NCBI GenBank assembly: GCA_937129145.1
Contig: CAKZMU010000078.1
Span: 62,001 to 126,000 of the forward strand
DNA length: 64,000 bases
Source: an uncultured Lacinutrix sp.
Lineage (GTDB): Bacteria; Bacteroidota; Bacteroidia; Flavobacteriales; Flavobacteriaceae
Direction: 5' to 3'
Positions 29,804 through 39,176 of this stretch are shown here, in pieces; position 1 is the stretch's first letter; each line of letters starts with the position of its first letter. Position numbers and translations under genes: made by a program. The notes beneath the pieces were generated by a model that saw only the letters and a program-made list of their open reading frames with translations, was not told the DNA's origin and made no database searches.

Positions 29804-29836
29804 AAAAGCCTTACTCATTGCGAGTAAGGCTTTTTT
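29804..29836 (+). terminator. Rho-independent terminator of rng
   Basis: AGCCTTACTC at 29807-29816 pairs with GAGTAAGGCT at 29822-29831, loop ATTGC, followed by a T-run. Confidence 0.9.
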
Positions 29837-29861
29837 GTTTTTAATAACTTTTTTGAATTTG

Positions 29862-30896
29862 TTAAGGCGCTGGATTAGGTATTGCAGCATGTATGGTATT
29901 AATCTCACTTAAAAGAGCATCATTTATTTCTACATTGATACTATCTATATTTTCTTTTAATTGCTCAACACTTGTAGCACCAATAATATTGCTAGCTACA
30001 AAAGGTCTTTGAGTCACAAAAGCCAAAGACATTTGTGCTAAACTCATATTGTTTTCTTCAGCTAACTGTAAATATTGTTTTGTAGCTTCGGTAGATTGCT
30101 CACTGCTATATCTTGAAAATCTAGGGAATAACTTTAACCTTGCGTTATCTGATGCTGTTCCTTTAATATATTTTCCAGATAACACTCCAAATGCCATTGG
30201 CGAGTATGCTAACAGTTTAATGTTTTCACGTATAGCAATTTCAGCCATATCGCCTTCAAATACTCTGTTTAATAACGAATAGGCATTTTGTATGGTTATC
30301 ATTCTTGGTAAATCGTGCTTGTTGGATTCTTCTAAATAACGCATGGTTCCCCAAGCTTTTTCGTTTGAAAGTCCAACATGCATAATTTTACCTTCTTTAA
30401 TCACTTCTTGTAATACGTGAAGCACTTCGTTAAAATTATCTTCCCATGGGTCATTTGGATTATGAACATAATCTCTCACACCAAAGGTATTGGTATCACG
30501 TTCTGGCCAATGCAGTTGAAACAAATCAATATAATCGGTTTGTAAACGTTTAAGCTCTTTATTTACAGCATCTTTAATGCCTTTTGCAAAGCCAGTTGTT
30601 CTAATATGTGCTGTATAATCGCCACCTCCAGCAATTTTACTTGCTAAAATTATCTTATCTCGATTTCCGGTTTTTTTAAGCCAAGTACCAATAATTTCAC
30701 TTGTTCTTCCGCTAGTTTTTGCTTCGGCTGGAACTGGATATAACTCGGCAGTATCAAAAAAATTGATACCCTTTTCAAAAGCTAAGTCCATTTGAGCATG
30801 ACCTTCGGCTTCGGTATTTTGATTTCCCCAAGTCATTGTGCCTAGGCAAATTTTACTAACTTTTATATTGGTGCTTGGTAAGTTGGTGTATTTCAT
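29862..30896 (-). CDS. Aldo/keto reductase (Tas-like)
   Basis: A 344-residue NADPH-dependent oxidoreductase with the TIM-barrel AKR fold. Landmarks: KICLGTMTWGNQ at the N-terminus, NFFDTAELYP with the catalytic Asp and Tyr, ILASKIAG with the Lys, IDLFQLHWPERD with the His, and QNAYSLLNR plus the C-terminal cofactor-binding segment VASNIIGATSVEQLKENI. It is closest in appearance to E. coli Tas and related aldehyde reductases. The frame is open to 30950, but those 18 residues are translated from an adjacent repeat; the ATG at 30896 gives the family's normal start MKYTNL. Confidence 0.92.
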   Translation of the reverse strand: MKYTNLPSTNIKVSKICLGTMTWGNQNTEAEGHAQMDLAFEKGINFFDTAELYPVPAEAKTSGRTSEIIGTWLKKTGNRDKIILASKIAGGGDYTAHIRTTGFAKGIKDAVNKELKRLQTDYIDLFQLHWPERDTNTFGVRDYVHNPNDPWEDNFNEVLHVLQEVIKEGKIMHVGLSNEKAWGTMRYLEESNKHDLPRMITIQNAYSLLNRVFEGDMAEIAIRENIKLLAYSPMAFGVLSGKYIKGTASDNARLKLFPRFSRYSSEQSTEATKQYLQLAEENNMSLAQMSLAFVTQRPFVASNIIGATSVEQLKENIDSINVEINDALLSEINTIHAAIPNPAP

Positions 30897-30944
30897 ATTC
30901 ATTTCCCACGAAAATGGCAATCTCTTTTTAATTATTATTGTTTT

Positions 30945-31041
30945 CGTCATTGCGAAGCAAACTTGTTCGCTGTGGCAATCTCTCTCAAAGCATTAGAAAT
31001 GATTGGCAGATTGCTTTGTCGCTAGGCTCCTCGCAATGACA
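30945..31041. repeat. REP-like palindromic repeat
   Basis: GTCATTGCGA at 30946-30955 and TCGCAATGAC at 31031-31040 are exact inverted repeats. Between them are GGCAATC and GCAGATTGC segments typical of the dispersed palindromes seen between genes in many Bacteroidetes genomes. It lies between two minus-strand genes and has no coding content. Confidence 0.7.
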
Positions 31042-31045
31042 GTTG

Positions 31046-31417
31046 CTAAGTAACTTTAGCGTATTTTAATTTATTCTTGTTGATATATTTATATAACATA
31101 ATTCCACCAAAAGTGATATTTAAACCTAAGTACAAAAACCCAAAAACTACAAGATTTCTAGCATCATTGTTAAATTCACTAAACTCGGATAGCTCAGATA
31201 ATAAGGCTAAAACAAGATAACTACTAATCAAAATAAGGATTGCAGCAATTACAATACCTAAAACTTGTTTTCTAGTTGTAATTTGAAACACTAAAAGAAG
31301 CAGTAAAATTATAGCAACAGGATTAACCAATAAAGCTGTTAATGACCAATAGTAAAGTACTGATACTATAAAATATAGTTCAGGAAGTATATTCATTACT
31401 TTATTTAAAACCCTCAT
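31046..31417 (-). CDS. Small multi-pass membrane protein of unknown function
   Basis: 123 residues from ATG 31417 (a GTG at 31456 would overlap the upstream gene by 11 bp). Four hydrophobic segments are seen: LYFIVSVLYYWSLTALL, VAIILLLLLVFQI, VLGIVIAAILILISSYLVLALL and LVVFGFLYLGLNITFGGIML, with a positively charged C-terminus (YKYINKNKLKYAK). No family recognised. It follows the OmpA-type lipoprotein closely and may be co-transcribed with it. Confidence 0.65.
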   Translation of the reverse strand: MRVLNKVMNILPELYFIVSVLYYWSLTALLVNPVAIILLLLLVFQITTRKQVLGIVIAAILILISSYLVLALLSELSEFSEFNNDARNLVVFGFLYLGLNITFGGIMLYKYINKNKLKYAKVT

Positions 31418-31445
31418 TAGCTGTATAATTCTCGCCGTGGTTAAA

Positions 31446-32405
31446 TTAAATATCACTTAATAATTTAGTAAGTTCATCTAACTTTGGCGTTAAAATTACT
31501 TCAATACGTCGATTTTTTGCTTTCCCTTCAGCAGTATCATTAGTTGCTATTGGTGCATATTCTCCACGCCCAGCGGCTGTTAAATTTTCAGGATTAATAT
31601 TGGCATTTTCTCGTAAAATATTGACAATAGCAGTAGCACGCTTGGTAGATAAATCCCAATTTCCACTTAATTGAGAGTTACCTTTATATGGTACATTATC
31701 AGTATGTCCTTCAATTAAAATAGCAATATCTGGATTATCAGCCAATACAACACCAAGTTGCTGTACTGCTTGACGACCATTACTTCCAACAGCCCAACTC
31801 CCAGAGCTAAATAATAGTTTGTTTTCCATTGATACGTACACTTTTCCATTACGTTGCTCAACAGTTAACCCTTTACCTTCAAAATCAGTTAATGCTCTAG
31901 AAATGGCATTTTTTAAATCGGTCATGGCTTTGTCTTTAGCCGCTATCACAGCTTCTAATTCTGCCACTCGGTTTGAACGGTTTTCCAATTGTTTTTTTAG
32001 TGCTTCAAGTCTTGTGTTTTCTGCAGCAAGGGCTTGTTCTTTGGCTTCAAGTTGCGCTAATAATTCTCTATTTTTCTTTGAGTTTTCTGCGATAGCTGCA
32101 GAACTATTTTTTTCTAACGCATCATACGAAGCCGTTAAATTATCATAATTGGCTTTTAAAGCATTATAGTCGCTTTGTAATTTATCTCGCTTTGCTACAG
32201 TTTCATCATAATTTTTTTGTAATTCCTTTAAACTGTTTTCTAACTTAGTTTTAGCATTTTGAAGTGATTCATTATCGTCTGATAATTGTCTGTGCTCCTT
32301 TTTTAAATTAGTGTATTTGTCTTCTAACTCTTTATAAACCTTAGGAGATACGCAAGATATTATAAGTGTTGTTATTACTGCTATTAATGACATTTTTTTA
32401 ATCAT
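31446..32405 (-). CDS. OmpA-family lipoprotein with a coiled-coil stalk
   Basis: A 319-residue outer-membrane lipoprotein. Residues 1-18 form the lipobox signal (MIKKMSLIAVITTLIISC). Residues 25-160 form a long heptad-repeat coiled coil (LEDKYTNLKKEHRQLSDDNE, LEAKEQALAAENTRLEALKK). The C-terminal 130 residues form an OmpA/MotB peptidoglycan-binding domain: LLFSSGSWAVGSNGRQAV, ILIEGHTDNVPYKG, NWDLSTKRATAIVNIL and GRGEYAPIATNDT with the Asp and Arg pair that binds diaminopimelate. It probably tethers the outer membrane to the cell wall. Confidence 0.9.
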   Translation of the reverse strand: MIKKMSLIAVITTLIISCVSPKVYKELEDKYTNLKKEHRQLSDDNESLQNAKTKLENSLKELQKNYDETVAKRDKLQSDYNALKANYDNLTASYDALEKNSSAAIAENSKKNRELLAQLEAKEQALAAENTRLEALKKQLENRSNRVAELEAVIAAKDKAMTDLKNAISRALTDFEGKGLTVEQRNGKVYVSMENKLLFSSGSWAVGSNGRQAVQQLGVVLADNPDIAILIEGHTDNVPYKGNSQLSGNWDLSTKRATAIVNILRENANINPENLTAAGRGEYAPIATNDTAEGKAKNRRIEVILTPKLDELTKLLSDI

Positions 32406-32438
32406 AACTGTTGTTGTTAGGTTATTATATAGATTTGA

Positions 32439-33200
32439 TTATTTTTTTATTTCTACCAAAATTGGACAATGGTCACTATGCACAGCTTCAGTGAGTATAA
32501 CGGCTCTTTTAATGTTTTCTTGTAAAGGTTCTGAAACCATAGCATAATCTAAGCGCCATCCTTTATTATTTGCTCTAGAATTGGCGCGATAACTCCACCA
32601 ACTATATTGTTGTAAATCGTTGTTTAAATATCTAAAAGAATCTATAAATCCACTATCAATAAACCCTCCTAACCATTCACGTTCTTCGGGTAAAAATCCA
32701 GAAACACCTTTCATTTTTGGGTTGTGAATATCAATTTCTTCATGGCAAATATTATAATCGCCACACACAATTAAGTTAGGTTTGCTTTGTCTTAAGGATG
32801 TTAAATATTCTTGGATTTCGTCCATGTAATTAAACTTAAACTGCAATCTATCCATATTTGTACCAGAAGGTAAATACATGCTCATAACCGATAGGTCACC
32901 AAAATCAGCACGAATGTTTCGTCCTTCAAAATCCATTGTTGGTATTCCAGTTCCATACTCGACGTGATCAGGTTCGGTTTTACTTAAAATAGCAACGCCA
33001 CTATACCCTTTTTTTTGAGCACTAAACCAATAATTGTGTTTATACCCAGCATTTTCAAAAAGTGTCAAGTCTAATTGTTCTTCAAGCGCTTTTATTTCTT
33101 GTAAGCAGATTACGTCTGGATTTGCGTTCTGAAGCCAATCGATAAAACCTTTGTTAATTGCTGCACGAATTCCGTTAACGTTATAAGAAATTATTTTCAT
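32439..33200 (-). CDS. xth: Exodeoxyribonuclease III / AP endonuclease
   Basis: A 253-residue enzyme of the ExoIII family that cleaves at abasic sites and removes 3' blocks during base-excision repair. It shows MKIISYNVNGIRAA, CLQEIKALEEQ (metal-binding Glu), GYSGVAILSK, CGDYNICHEEIDIHNP (Asp, Asn), GWRLDYAMVS and the closing SDHCPILVEI with the catalytic Asp-His pair. The frame is open to 33287, but the ATG at 33200 gives the standard N-terminus; the extension would be translated from small intergenic hairpins. Confidence 0.95.
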   Translation of the reverse strand: MKIISYNVNGIRAAINKGFIDWLQNANPDVICLQEIKALEEQLDLTLFENAGYKHNYWFSAQKKGYSGVAILSKTEPDHVEYGTGIPTMDFEGRNIRADFGDLSVMSMYLPSGTNMDRLQFKFNYMDEIQEYLTSLRQSKPNLIVCGDYNICHEEIDIHNPKMKGVSGFLPEEREWLGGFIDSGFIDSFRYLNNDLQQYSWWSYRANSRANNKGWRLDYAMVSEPLQENIKRAVILTEAVHSDHCPILVEIKK

Positions 33201-33205
33201 AGTAC

Positions 33206-33273
33206 TTCCCATGAAAATGGGAATCTTTTTGGTTATTAATTCAAACTTGAAAAAGTCCTGAACTTGGTCAGGA
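33206..33273. repeat. Pair of small intergenic palindromes
   Basis: TTCCCATGAAAATGGGAA (33206-33223) and TCCTGAACTTGGTCAGGA (33256-33273) are near-perfect hairpins. A related TTTCCCACGAAAATGG occurs near 30902, and TACTGAAACAAGTTCAGCA near 37545. They look like members of short dispersed repeat families. Confidence 0.5.
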
Positions 33274-33410
33274 TAAATTTGTTTCAATTGAAAACAAATC
33301 TAATTTCAGCTAAAATAAATAATGCTGTACTTTTACACTATAATTTTAAAGGAGTTTTAACGAAAACTATCAACAAAATATTTCACTAGCTTTTTAGTTT
33401 AACATACTAG

Positions 33411-36400
33411 ATGAGAGTAACACTACCTTTTTTCTTTTTTTTCTTTTGTTTTTTGAGCTATTCTCAAGAGCAAACTTCTAATTACAAGACCAAAAAGGTG
33501 ATTGTCAAGGATTCCATTTTGGTGGATAGTGTGAGTATTAATTCCAGTAAGTTTTTAGTAAAGCTTAAAAATGGAATTACTTTAGATTCAACTTTCTACA
33601 GTATTAATTTTTCAAAAGCACTATTAACGTTTAAAAAACCAATTGAAACCGACTCCATAATTATTGAATATTTACGTTTTCCAGATTTTTTAACGAAAAC
33701 ATATAAGCAATTAGATGAAAGTATTATTGTTAAAAACACTAGTAGTCTGGATAAGTTATATAAGTTATCACAGCCAAGTGAAACCAATAATTTTGTTCCT
33801 TTTGATGGATTGACAACTTCTGGAAGCATTTCAAGAGGCATCACTGTTGGGAATAATCAAAACTCTGTTTTAAACAGTGAATTAGATTTACAAATTTCAG
33901 GCAAGTTAAATGATAAAGTCTCTTTAAGAGCATCTATACAAGATGCCAATATTCCACTGCAAGAAAGTGGTTATTCGCAACGGTTAGACGAGTTTGACCA
34001 AATTTTTATTGAATTATTTAGTGACACATGGAACATACGTGCGGGAGATATTGATTTGCAAAATAACAATTCTTATTTCGCCGAATTTACTAAACGTGTT
34101 CAAGGACTTTCAGTTAACATGAATTTTGGAAACGAAGGCACCAAAACAACTGCTTTTGCTGCTGGAGCATTAGTGCGTGGTCAGTTTACATCTAGCCAGT
34201 TTACAGCTCAAGAAGGCAATCAAGGTCCTTATAAATTGCAAGGAGGTAATGGCGAGTTGTTTGTGCTTATTGTTTCTGGAAGCGAAACTGTGTATGTAAA
34301 TGGTATTGCTATTGAAAGGGGTGAAAACAAAGATTATATTATTGATTATAATGCTGGTGAAATAATTTTCAACTCAACATTTCCAATAACATCTGAAATG
34401 AGAATTAGTGTTGACTATCAATTTAGTGATAGAAATTACTCTCGATTTATAGCTTATGGTGGAGCAAGACACGAAACAGAAAAACTAAAAATTGGCGTGT
34501 CTGTTTACAATGAAAATGACGCAAAAAATCAGCCTTTACAACAAAATTTATCTACTGACCAAGTACAGATTTTAAAAGATTCTGGTGACGATAATGGATT
34601 AATGGTAGCACCTTCGGCAGTTCCAGAAGCTTTTAATGAGAACAGAATTCTGTATAAAAAGGAACTTATAAGTGGAGTTGAAGCATTCGTGTTTTCTAAC
34701 GACCCGAACGATGAGTTATTTAGTGTTAGGTTTACGTTAGTTGGAGATAATCAAGGCAATTATATTATTAATTCTAGCAATGCAATAGCTAATATTTACC
34801 AATATGTATCTCCAATAGCTGGAATTCCACAAGGAAATTTTGCACCTATAACACAGCTTATTGCTCCAACAAGATTACAAATGGCTGTTATTAATGGTAG
34901 TTATTTGCCTACTGAAAAAACACGTGTAGATTTTGAAATTGCTGGTAGTAAGAATGACTTGAATTTATTTTCAAGTTTAGACGACAACAACAACAGTGGT
35001 TTTGCGACAAAATTTAAAATTACCCAACAATTAAAAAAAAGTGATAGTCTATGGAATATTAATGCATTTGTAGATACAGACTATATACAAGAAAATTTCA
35101 GAAACATTGAAGGTTTATATAATCCTGAATTTAATAGAGATTGGAACTTAGAACAACCCTCTGGTAACCAAATTGCATTTGATTTTGGGAATCAACTATT
35201 TTTTACTTCTGGATTAAACATTTTGCACCACAAAAAAGGAAGCATGTTATATGCTTTCGAGCATTTAAATTATGCTGAAAATTTTAATGGAAACCGACAT
35301 ATCATTAATGCAAATTTAAGATTGAACAATTTTGATGTTTTTACTAACAGTAGCGTTTTAAACTCTAACTCGTTAACAAAAACATCTAAATTTATTCGCT
35401 CAATAAATCAATTAAAATACAATTATAAAAAAGGTTGGGTTGGTACAAAAATATCTATTGAATACAATAAAGAAACTGAAAAAACAACGCAAGAATTAAC
35501 TAATTTGAGCCAGCGTTTTAAGTCGTATGAAGTATTTACAGGAATTGGAGATAGTACCAGTGTATTTGTTGAAATTGGTTATAAAAATAGAGTTAACGAT
35601 AGTATTAAAAATGATCAGCTTCAAAAAGTCAATACCTCAAATACGTATTATTTAAGGTCGAAACTTATTCAAAATAACAATACCAATCTAGGGGTTTACG
35701 CCAATTACCGTGTTTTAAAAAGTGAGGATAGTACTATTGATGATGAACAGTCTCTAAACTCAAGAATTCAGTTTAACCAAAAACTGTTTAACCAAATAGT
35801 GTTGTGGAATACTATTTTTGAAACCAATTCTGGAACCCTACCACAACAACAGTTTACTTATGTTGAGGTGGAACCTGGACAAGGAGCTTACACATGGATT
35901 GACTATAACAATAATGGTATACAAGAATTGGAAGAATTTGAATTGGCACAATTTCAAGACCAAGGGCAGTATATTCGCGTGTTATTGCCAAATCAAGTGT
36001 TTTTAAAAACGCACCAAAACAGATTGAGTCAAACACTAACTATTAACCCTTCAGTTTGGTCGTCGTCGGAAAATGCAAGTCAAAAATTTTGGTCACATTT
36101 TTACAATCAAACTTCATATTTAATTGATAGAAAAGTAAAAAGAGAAGGGGATAATTTTAATTTAAATCCTTTTGAGAGTGAGGCAGAAAACCAATTAGGA
36201 TTACAATTAAATTTTAGAAATGTTCTCTTTTACAATAGAGGCAAACAGCATTATACAACATCATATACATACTTGTCCAATAAGTCTAGAAATGTGTTGT
36301 CTTTTGGATTTATTGAAAATAATTTAAAGAGTCACCAATTAAATTTCAATCATAAAATAGCAAATACTTGGTTACTTACTCTGGAATCGGCATTAAACAA

Positions 36401-36845
36401 TACGATTAGTGTGAGTGAAAATTTTATTAGCAAAAATTATAATATTGATGAAACAAAATTAAACCCAAAGTTGTCATACTTATTTAATGATAATACGCGA
36501 TTTGATGTGTTTTACCAATATGCTAATAAAGAAAACACCATTGGTAGTTTAGAGGAATTAAAGCAACAAAAATATGGTATATCATTTGCATTATCCAACA
36601 GCCAAAAAGCAGCGATAACAGCAGAACTTAATTATTTTTCAAATAAATTTGAAGGCAACCCAAACTCGCCAGTAGGTTATCAAATGATGGAAGGCTTGCA
36701 ACCTGGAAAAAACTTCACTTGGAACTTATTAGCACAAAAAAAGTTAACACAATTTCTAGATTTAAACATTAACTATTTTGGAAGAAAAAGCGAATTGAGT
36801 AAAACTATTCATACAGGAACCATTCAGTTAAAAGCATATTTCTAA
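33411..36845 (+). CDS. Large outer-membrane beta-barrel protein of unknown function
   Basis: A 1144-residue protein with a signal peptide ending in SYSQ. Residues 110-140 carry GLTTSGSISRGITVGNNQN. A beta-rich region follows (LRASIQDANIPLQESG, WNIRAGDIDLQNN, KRVQGLSVNMNFG), then a middle with VDYQFSDRNYSRF. The C-terminal half is made of alternating hydrophobic/polar strands ending in KAYF, a typical outer-membrane barrel terminus. The IRAGDIDLQ and RVQGLSV pattern resembles large flavobacterial surface barrels, but I cannot assign a function. The start is supported by the signal peptide, with an unusual FFFFFF run. Confidence 0.75.
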   Translation: MRVTLPFFFFFFCFLSYSQEQTSNYKTKKVIVKDSILVDSVSINSSKFLVKLKNGITLDSTFYSINFSKALLTFKKPIETDSIIIEYLRFPDFLTKTYKQLDESIIVKNTSSLDKLYKLSQPSETNNFVPFDGLTTSGSISRGITVGNNQNSVLNSELDLQISGKLNDKVSLRASIQDANIPLQESGYSQRLDEFDQIFIELFSDTWNIRAGDIDLQNNNSYFAEFTKRVQGLSVNMNFGNEGTKTTAFAAGALVRGQFTSSQFTAQEGNQGPYKLQGGNGELFVLIVSGSETVYVNGIAIERGENKDYIIDYNAGEIIFNSTFPITSEMRISVDYQFSDRNYSRFIAYGGARHETEKLKIGVSVYNENDAKNQPLQQNLSTDQVQILKDSGDDNGLMVAPSAVPEAFNENRILYKKELISGVEAFVFSNDPNDELFSVRFTLVGDNQGNYIINSSNAIANIYQYVSPIAGIPQGNFAPITQLIAPTRLQMAVINGSYLPTEKTRVDFEIAGSKNDLNLFSSLDDNNNSGFATKFKITQQLKKSDSLWNINAFVDTDYIQENFRNIEGLYNPEFNRDWNLEQPSGNQIAFDFGNQLFFTSGLNILHHKKGSMLYAFEHLNYAENFNGNRHIINANLRLNNFDVFTNSSVLNSNSLTKTSKFIRSINQLKYNYKKGWVGTKISIEYNKETEKTTQELTNLSQRFKSYEVFTGIGDSTSVFVEIGYKNRVNDSIKNDQLQKVNTSNTYYLRSKLIQNNNTNLGVYANYRVLKSEDSTIDDEQSLNSRIQFNQKLFNQIVLWNTIFETNSGTLPQQQFTYVEVEPGQGAYTWIDYNNNGIQELEEFELAQFQDQGQYIRVLLPNQVFLKTHQNRLSQTLTINPSVWSSSENASQKFWSHFYNQTSYLIDRKVKREGDNFNLNPFESEAENQLGLQLNFRNVLFYNRGKQHYTTSYTYLSNKSRNVLSFGFIENNLKSHQLNFNHKIANTWLLTLESALNNTISVSENFISKNYNIDETKLNPKLSYLFNDNTRFDVFYQYANKENTIGSLEELKQQKYGISFALSNSQKAAITAELNYFSNKFEGNPNSPVGYQMMEGLQPGKNFTWNLLAQKKLTQFLDLNINYFGRKSELSKTIHTGTIQLKAYF

Positions 36846-36929
36846 TAAATTTACGCAACCTTTTTATTAATAAACATCTTACAAGGGTATGGTTCTTGAT
36901 GAATCATTTTGAACTAAAAACTAAACTAC

Positions 36930-37487
36930 ATGAAAAAACCAATTCTTTTACTTACGTTACTATGCACTTTGGTGTCTTTTTCGCAAGAAACCAATGATAA
37001 TTTTGATACCTCAAAGCGAGACGAATTAAAACTGAACATGACCAATTTAATAGCATTTAAATGGTTAGATGTTGGTTATGAGCGTATTATTAACGAAGAA
37101 TCATCATTTGGCGTTGGGACACTTATTAGCTTAGGCGATAACTCTGATACAGGATTAGATGAATATAGAACATTTTCAATCACGCCATATTACAGACATT
37201 TCTTTTCTAAGAAATACGCTCAAGGGTTTTTTGTAGAAGCTTTTAGTATGTTACATACAGGAAAAGATGAAACATATGTAATATACGATACATTGCCAAC
37301 CTCAAATGGACAATATGAAGAAGAAACCTATACTGATTTTGCTGTGGGAATTTCAGCAGGTGCAAAATTTGTAACCAAACGAGGCTTTATTGCCGAAATA
37401 TATCTAGGAATAGGAAGAGATTTACTTGGCAATAGTTATAATGAAGTCGTAGGTCGTGGAGGTATTTCTATAGGCTACCGATTTTAA
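36930..37487 (+). CDS. DUF3575-like outer-membrane beta-barrel protein
   Basis: A 185-residue protein with signal peptide MKKPILLLTLLCTLVSFSQ. The mature part is a small barrel: KLNMTNLIAFKWLDVGYERI, SFGVGTLISLGD, FSITPYYRHFFSKKYAQGFF and the terminal GGISIGYRF with a C-terminal aromatic residue. The pattern fits the DUF3575 family of outer-membrane proteins in Bacteroidetes. It lies 84 bp after the large barrel gene and is followed by a strong terminator. Confidence 0.8.
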   Translation: MKKPILLLTLLCTLVSFSQETNDNFDTSKRDELKLNMTNLIAFKWLDVGYERIINEESSFGVGTLISLGDNSDTGLDEYRTFSITPYYRHFFSKKYAQGFFVEAFSMLHTGKDETYVIYDTLPTSNGQYEEETYTDFAVGISAGAKFVTKRGFIAEIYLGIGRDLLGNSYNEVVGRGGISIGYRF

Positions 37488-37502
37488 AAACACACATTAT
37501 GT

Positions 37503-37536
37503 AAAAAGCCTCAAGTTTCTTACTTGAGGCTTTTTT
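37503..37536 (+). terminator. Rho-independent terminator after the DUF3575-like gene
   Basis: AAAAGCCTCAAG pairs with CTTGAGGCTTTT around a 7-nt loop and is followed by a T-run; the A-run on the other side could make it bidirectional, also ending glyS. Confidence 0.88.
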
Positions 37537-37544
37537 ATTTTAAG

Positions 37545-37566
37545 ATACTGAAACAAGTTCAGCATG
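37545..37566. repeat. Short intergenic palindrome
   Basis: TACTGAAACAAGTTCAGCA forms a hairpin (CTGAA/TTCAG) beside the glyS stop codon. It belongs to the same family as TCCTGAACTTGGTCAGGA at 33256. Confidence 0.4.
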
Positions 37567-37572
37567 ACTTTG

Positions 37573-39114
37573 TCACATCTTCATCAACCAAGATTTTACA
37601 TCTACTTCTTGTTTTATAATATCACGTAATTCTTCAATTTTAACGCGCTTTTGTTCCATCGTATCACGATGTCTAATTGTTACCGAGTTGTCTTCTAACG
37701 TATTATGGTCTACTGTAATGCAAAAAGGAGTTCCATTAGCATCTTGACGCCTGTAGCGTCTTCCAACAGCATCCTTTTCATCGTAGGCAACATTGAAATC
37801 CCATTTTAAATCATCAACAATCTTACGCGCTATTTCTGGTAATCCATCTCTTTTTATTAATGGTAAAACAGCTGCTTTTGTTGGAGCTAAAACTGCTGGT
37901 AGTTTTAAAACAGTTCTTGTAGAACCATTTTCCAACTCTTCTTCTTGTAATGAGTTTGAGAACACAGCTAAAAACATTCTATCTAAACCAATAGAGGTTT
38001 CAACCACATAAGGCACATAGTTTTTGTTGTCTTCATGGTCAAAGTATTGTAATTTTTTCCCTGAATGCTCTTCATGTGCTTTTAAATCGAAATCTGTACG
38101 CGAATGAATCCCTTCCAATTCTTTAAAACCAAATGGGAATTTAAACTCAATATCGGCAGCAGCATCAGCATAATGCGCTAATTTTTCATGATCGTGAAAA
38201 CGGTAGTTGTCTTTCCCCATCCCAAGAGATAAATGCCATTTAAGTCTATTCTCTTTCCAGGTGTTGTACCATTCTTTTTGAGTTCCTGGTTTTACAAAAA
38301 ACTGCATTTCCATTTGCTCAAACTCACGCATTCTAAAAATAAATTGGCGTGCTACAATTTCGTTTCTAAAGGCTTTTCCTGTTTGGGCAATTCCAAACGG
38401 AATTTTCATACGTCCCGTTTTTTGAACATTTAAAAAATTCACAAAAATACCTTGTGCAGTTTCTGGGCGTAAGTATAAATCCATCGCGCTGTCTGCCGAA
38501 GCACCAAGTTTGGTGCCGAACATTAAATTAAACTGTTTTACATCAGTCCAATTTTTGCTTCCTGTTAAAGGGTCTGCAATACCAAGTTCTTCAATTAAAG
38601 CCTTAACATCTGCCAAATCTTCATTTTCTAAAGATTTTGCCATTCTTGATAGAATGGTGTTTATTTTTTCTTGATAGCCTAATACTCTTCCGTTGGTTGA
38701 AACAAATTCGTCCTTATTAAAAGCATCGCCAAAACGTTTTGCTGCTTTTTTGACTTCTTTTTCGATTTTTGTTTCAATTTTCGCGCAATAGTCTTCAATC
38801 AACACATCTGCACGATAACGTTTTTTAGAATCTTTATTGTCAATTAATGGGTCGTTAAAAGCATCGACGTGTCCAGAAGCTTTCCAAGTGGTTGGGTGCA
38901 TAAATATTGCGGCATCAAGGCCTACAATATTTTCGTGCATTTGTACCATGGCTTTCCACCAATAGTCACGTATGTTTTTTTTGAGCTCAACGCCATTTTG
39001 CGCATAGTCGTAAACCGCACTTAAACCGTCATAAATTTCACTACTCTGGAATACGTAACCATACTCTTTTGCATGAGAGATTACTTTTTTGAATGTATCG
39101 TTTTGATTTGCCAT
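37573..39114 (-). CDS. glyS: Glycyl-tRNA synthetase (alpha2 type)
   Basis: A 513-residue class II aminoacyl-tRNA synthetase of the dimeric, eukaryote-like type used by Bacteroidetes. Visible are the N-terminal FKKVISHAKEYGYVFQSSEI, the motif 1 region WWKAMVQMHENIVGLDAAIF with HPTTWKASGHVDAF, motif 2 NEIVARQFIFRMREFEQMEMQ (in pieces), and the motif 3 region VVETSIGLDRMFLAVF. The C-terminal anticodon-binding domain (KAAVLPLIKRDGLPEIARK, NTLEDNSVTIRHRDTMEQ) is complete. A TAnnTTTG box ends 4 nt before ATG 39114, so the mRNA may be leaderless. Confidence 0.96.
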   Translation of the reverse strand: MANQNDTFKKVISHAKEYGYVFQSSEIYDGLSAVYDYAQNGVELKKNIRDYWWKAMVQMHENIVGLDAAIFMHPTTWKASGHVDAFNDPLIDNKDSKKRYRADVLIEDYCAKIETKIEKEVKKAAKRFGDAFNKDEFVSTNGRVLGYQEKINTILSRMAKSLENEDLADVKALIEELGIADPLTGSKNWTDVKQFNLMFGTKLGASADSAMDLYLRPETAQGIFVNFLNVQKTGRMKIPFGIAQTGKAFRNEIVARQFIFRMREFEQMEMQFFVKPGTQKEWYNTWKENRLKWHLSLGMGKDNYRFHDHEKLAHYADAAADIEFKFPFGFKELEGIHSRTDFDLKAHEEHSGKKLQYFDHEDNKNYVPYVVETSIGLDRMFLAVFSNSLQEEELENGSTRTVLKLPAVLAPTKAAVLPLIKRDGLPEIARKIVDDLKWDFNVAYDEKDAVGRRYRRQDANGTPFCITVDHNTLEDNSVTIRHRDTMEQKRVKIEELRDIIKQEVDVKSWLMKM

Positions 39115-39118
39115 GGTG

Positions 39119-39126
39119 CAAAAATA
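39119..39126 (-). promoter_or_regulatory. -7 promoter box of glyS
   Basis: On the minus strand TATTTTTG, an exact TAnnTTTG match, is followed by CACC and the ATG at 39114. Confidence 0.5.
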
Positions 39127-39155
39127 AAAAACCGTTCCATACTACAGGAACGGTT
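39122..39155 (-). terminator. Rho-independent terminator of the coiled-coil protein gene
   Basis: On the minus strand, AACCGTTCC (39155-39147) and GGAACGGTT (39138-39130) form a perfect 9-bp stem followed by a T-run. It overlaps the glyS promoter box, so the two units are packed tightly. Confidence 0.85.
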
Positions 39156-39176
39156 GATTAAAAATTATTTATTGAA

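Noticed and set aside
30897..30950. Longer N-terminus for the aldo/keto reductase
   Set aside because: The extra residues come from an intergenic repeat; the family's normal start is MKYTNL at 30896.
33201..33287. Longer N-terminus for exonuclease III
   Set aside because: It is translated from intergenic hairpins; homologues start at MKIISYNVNG.
37793..38433. Plus-strand ORFs inside glyS
   Set aside because: Antisense shadows of a well-supported synthetase gene.
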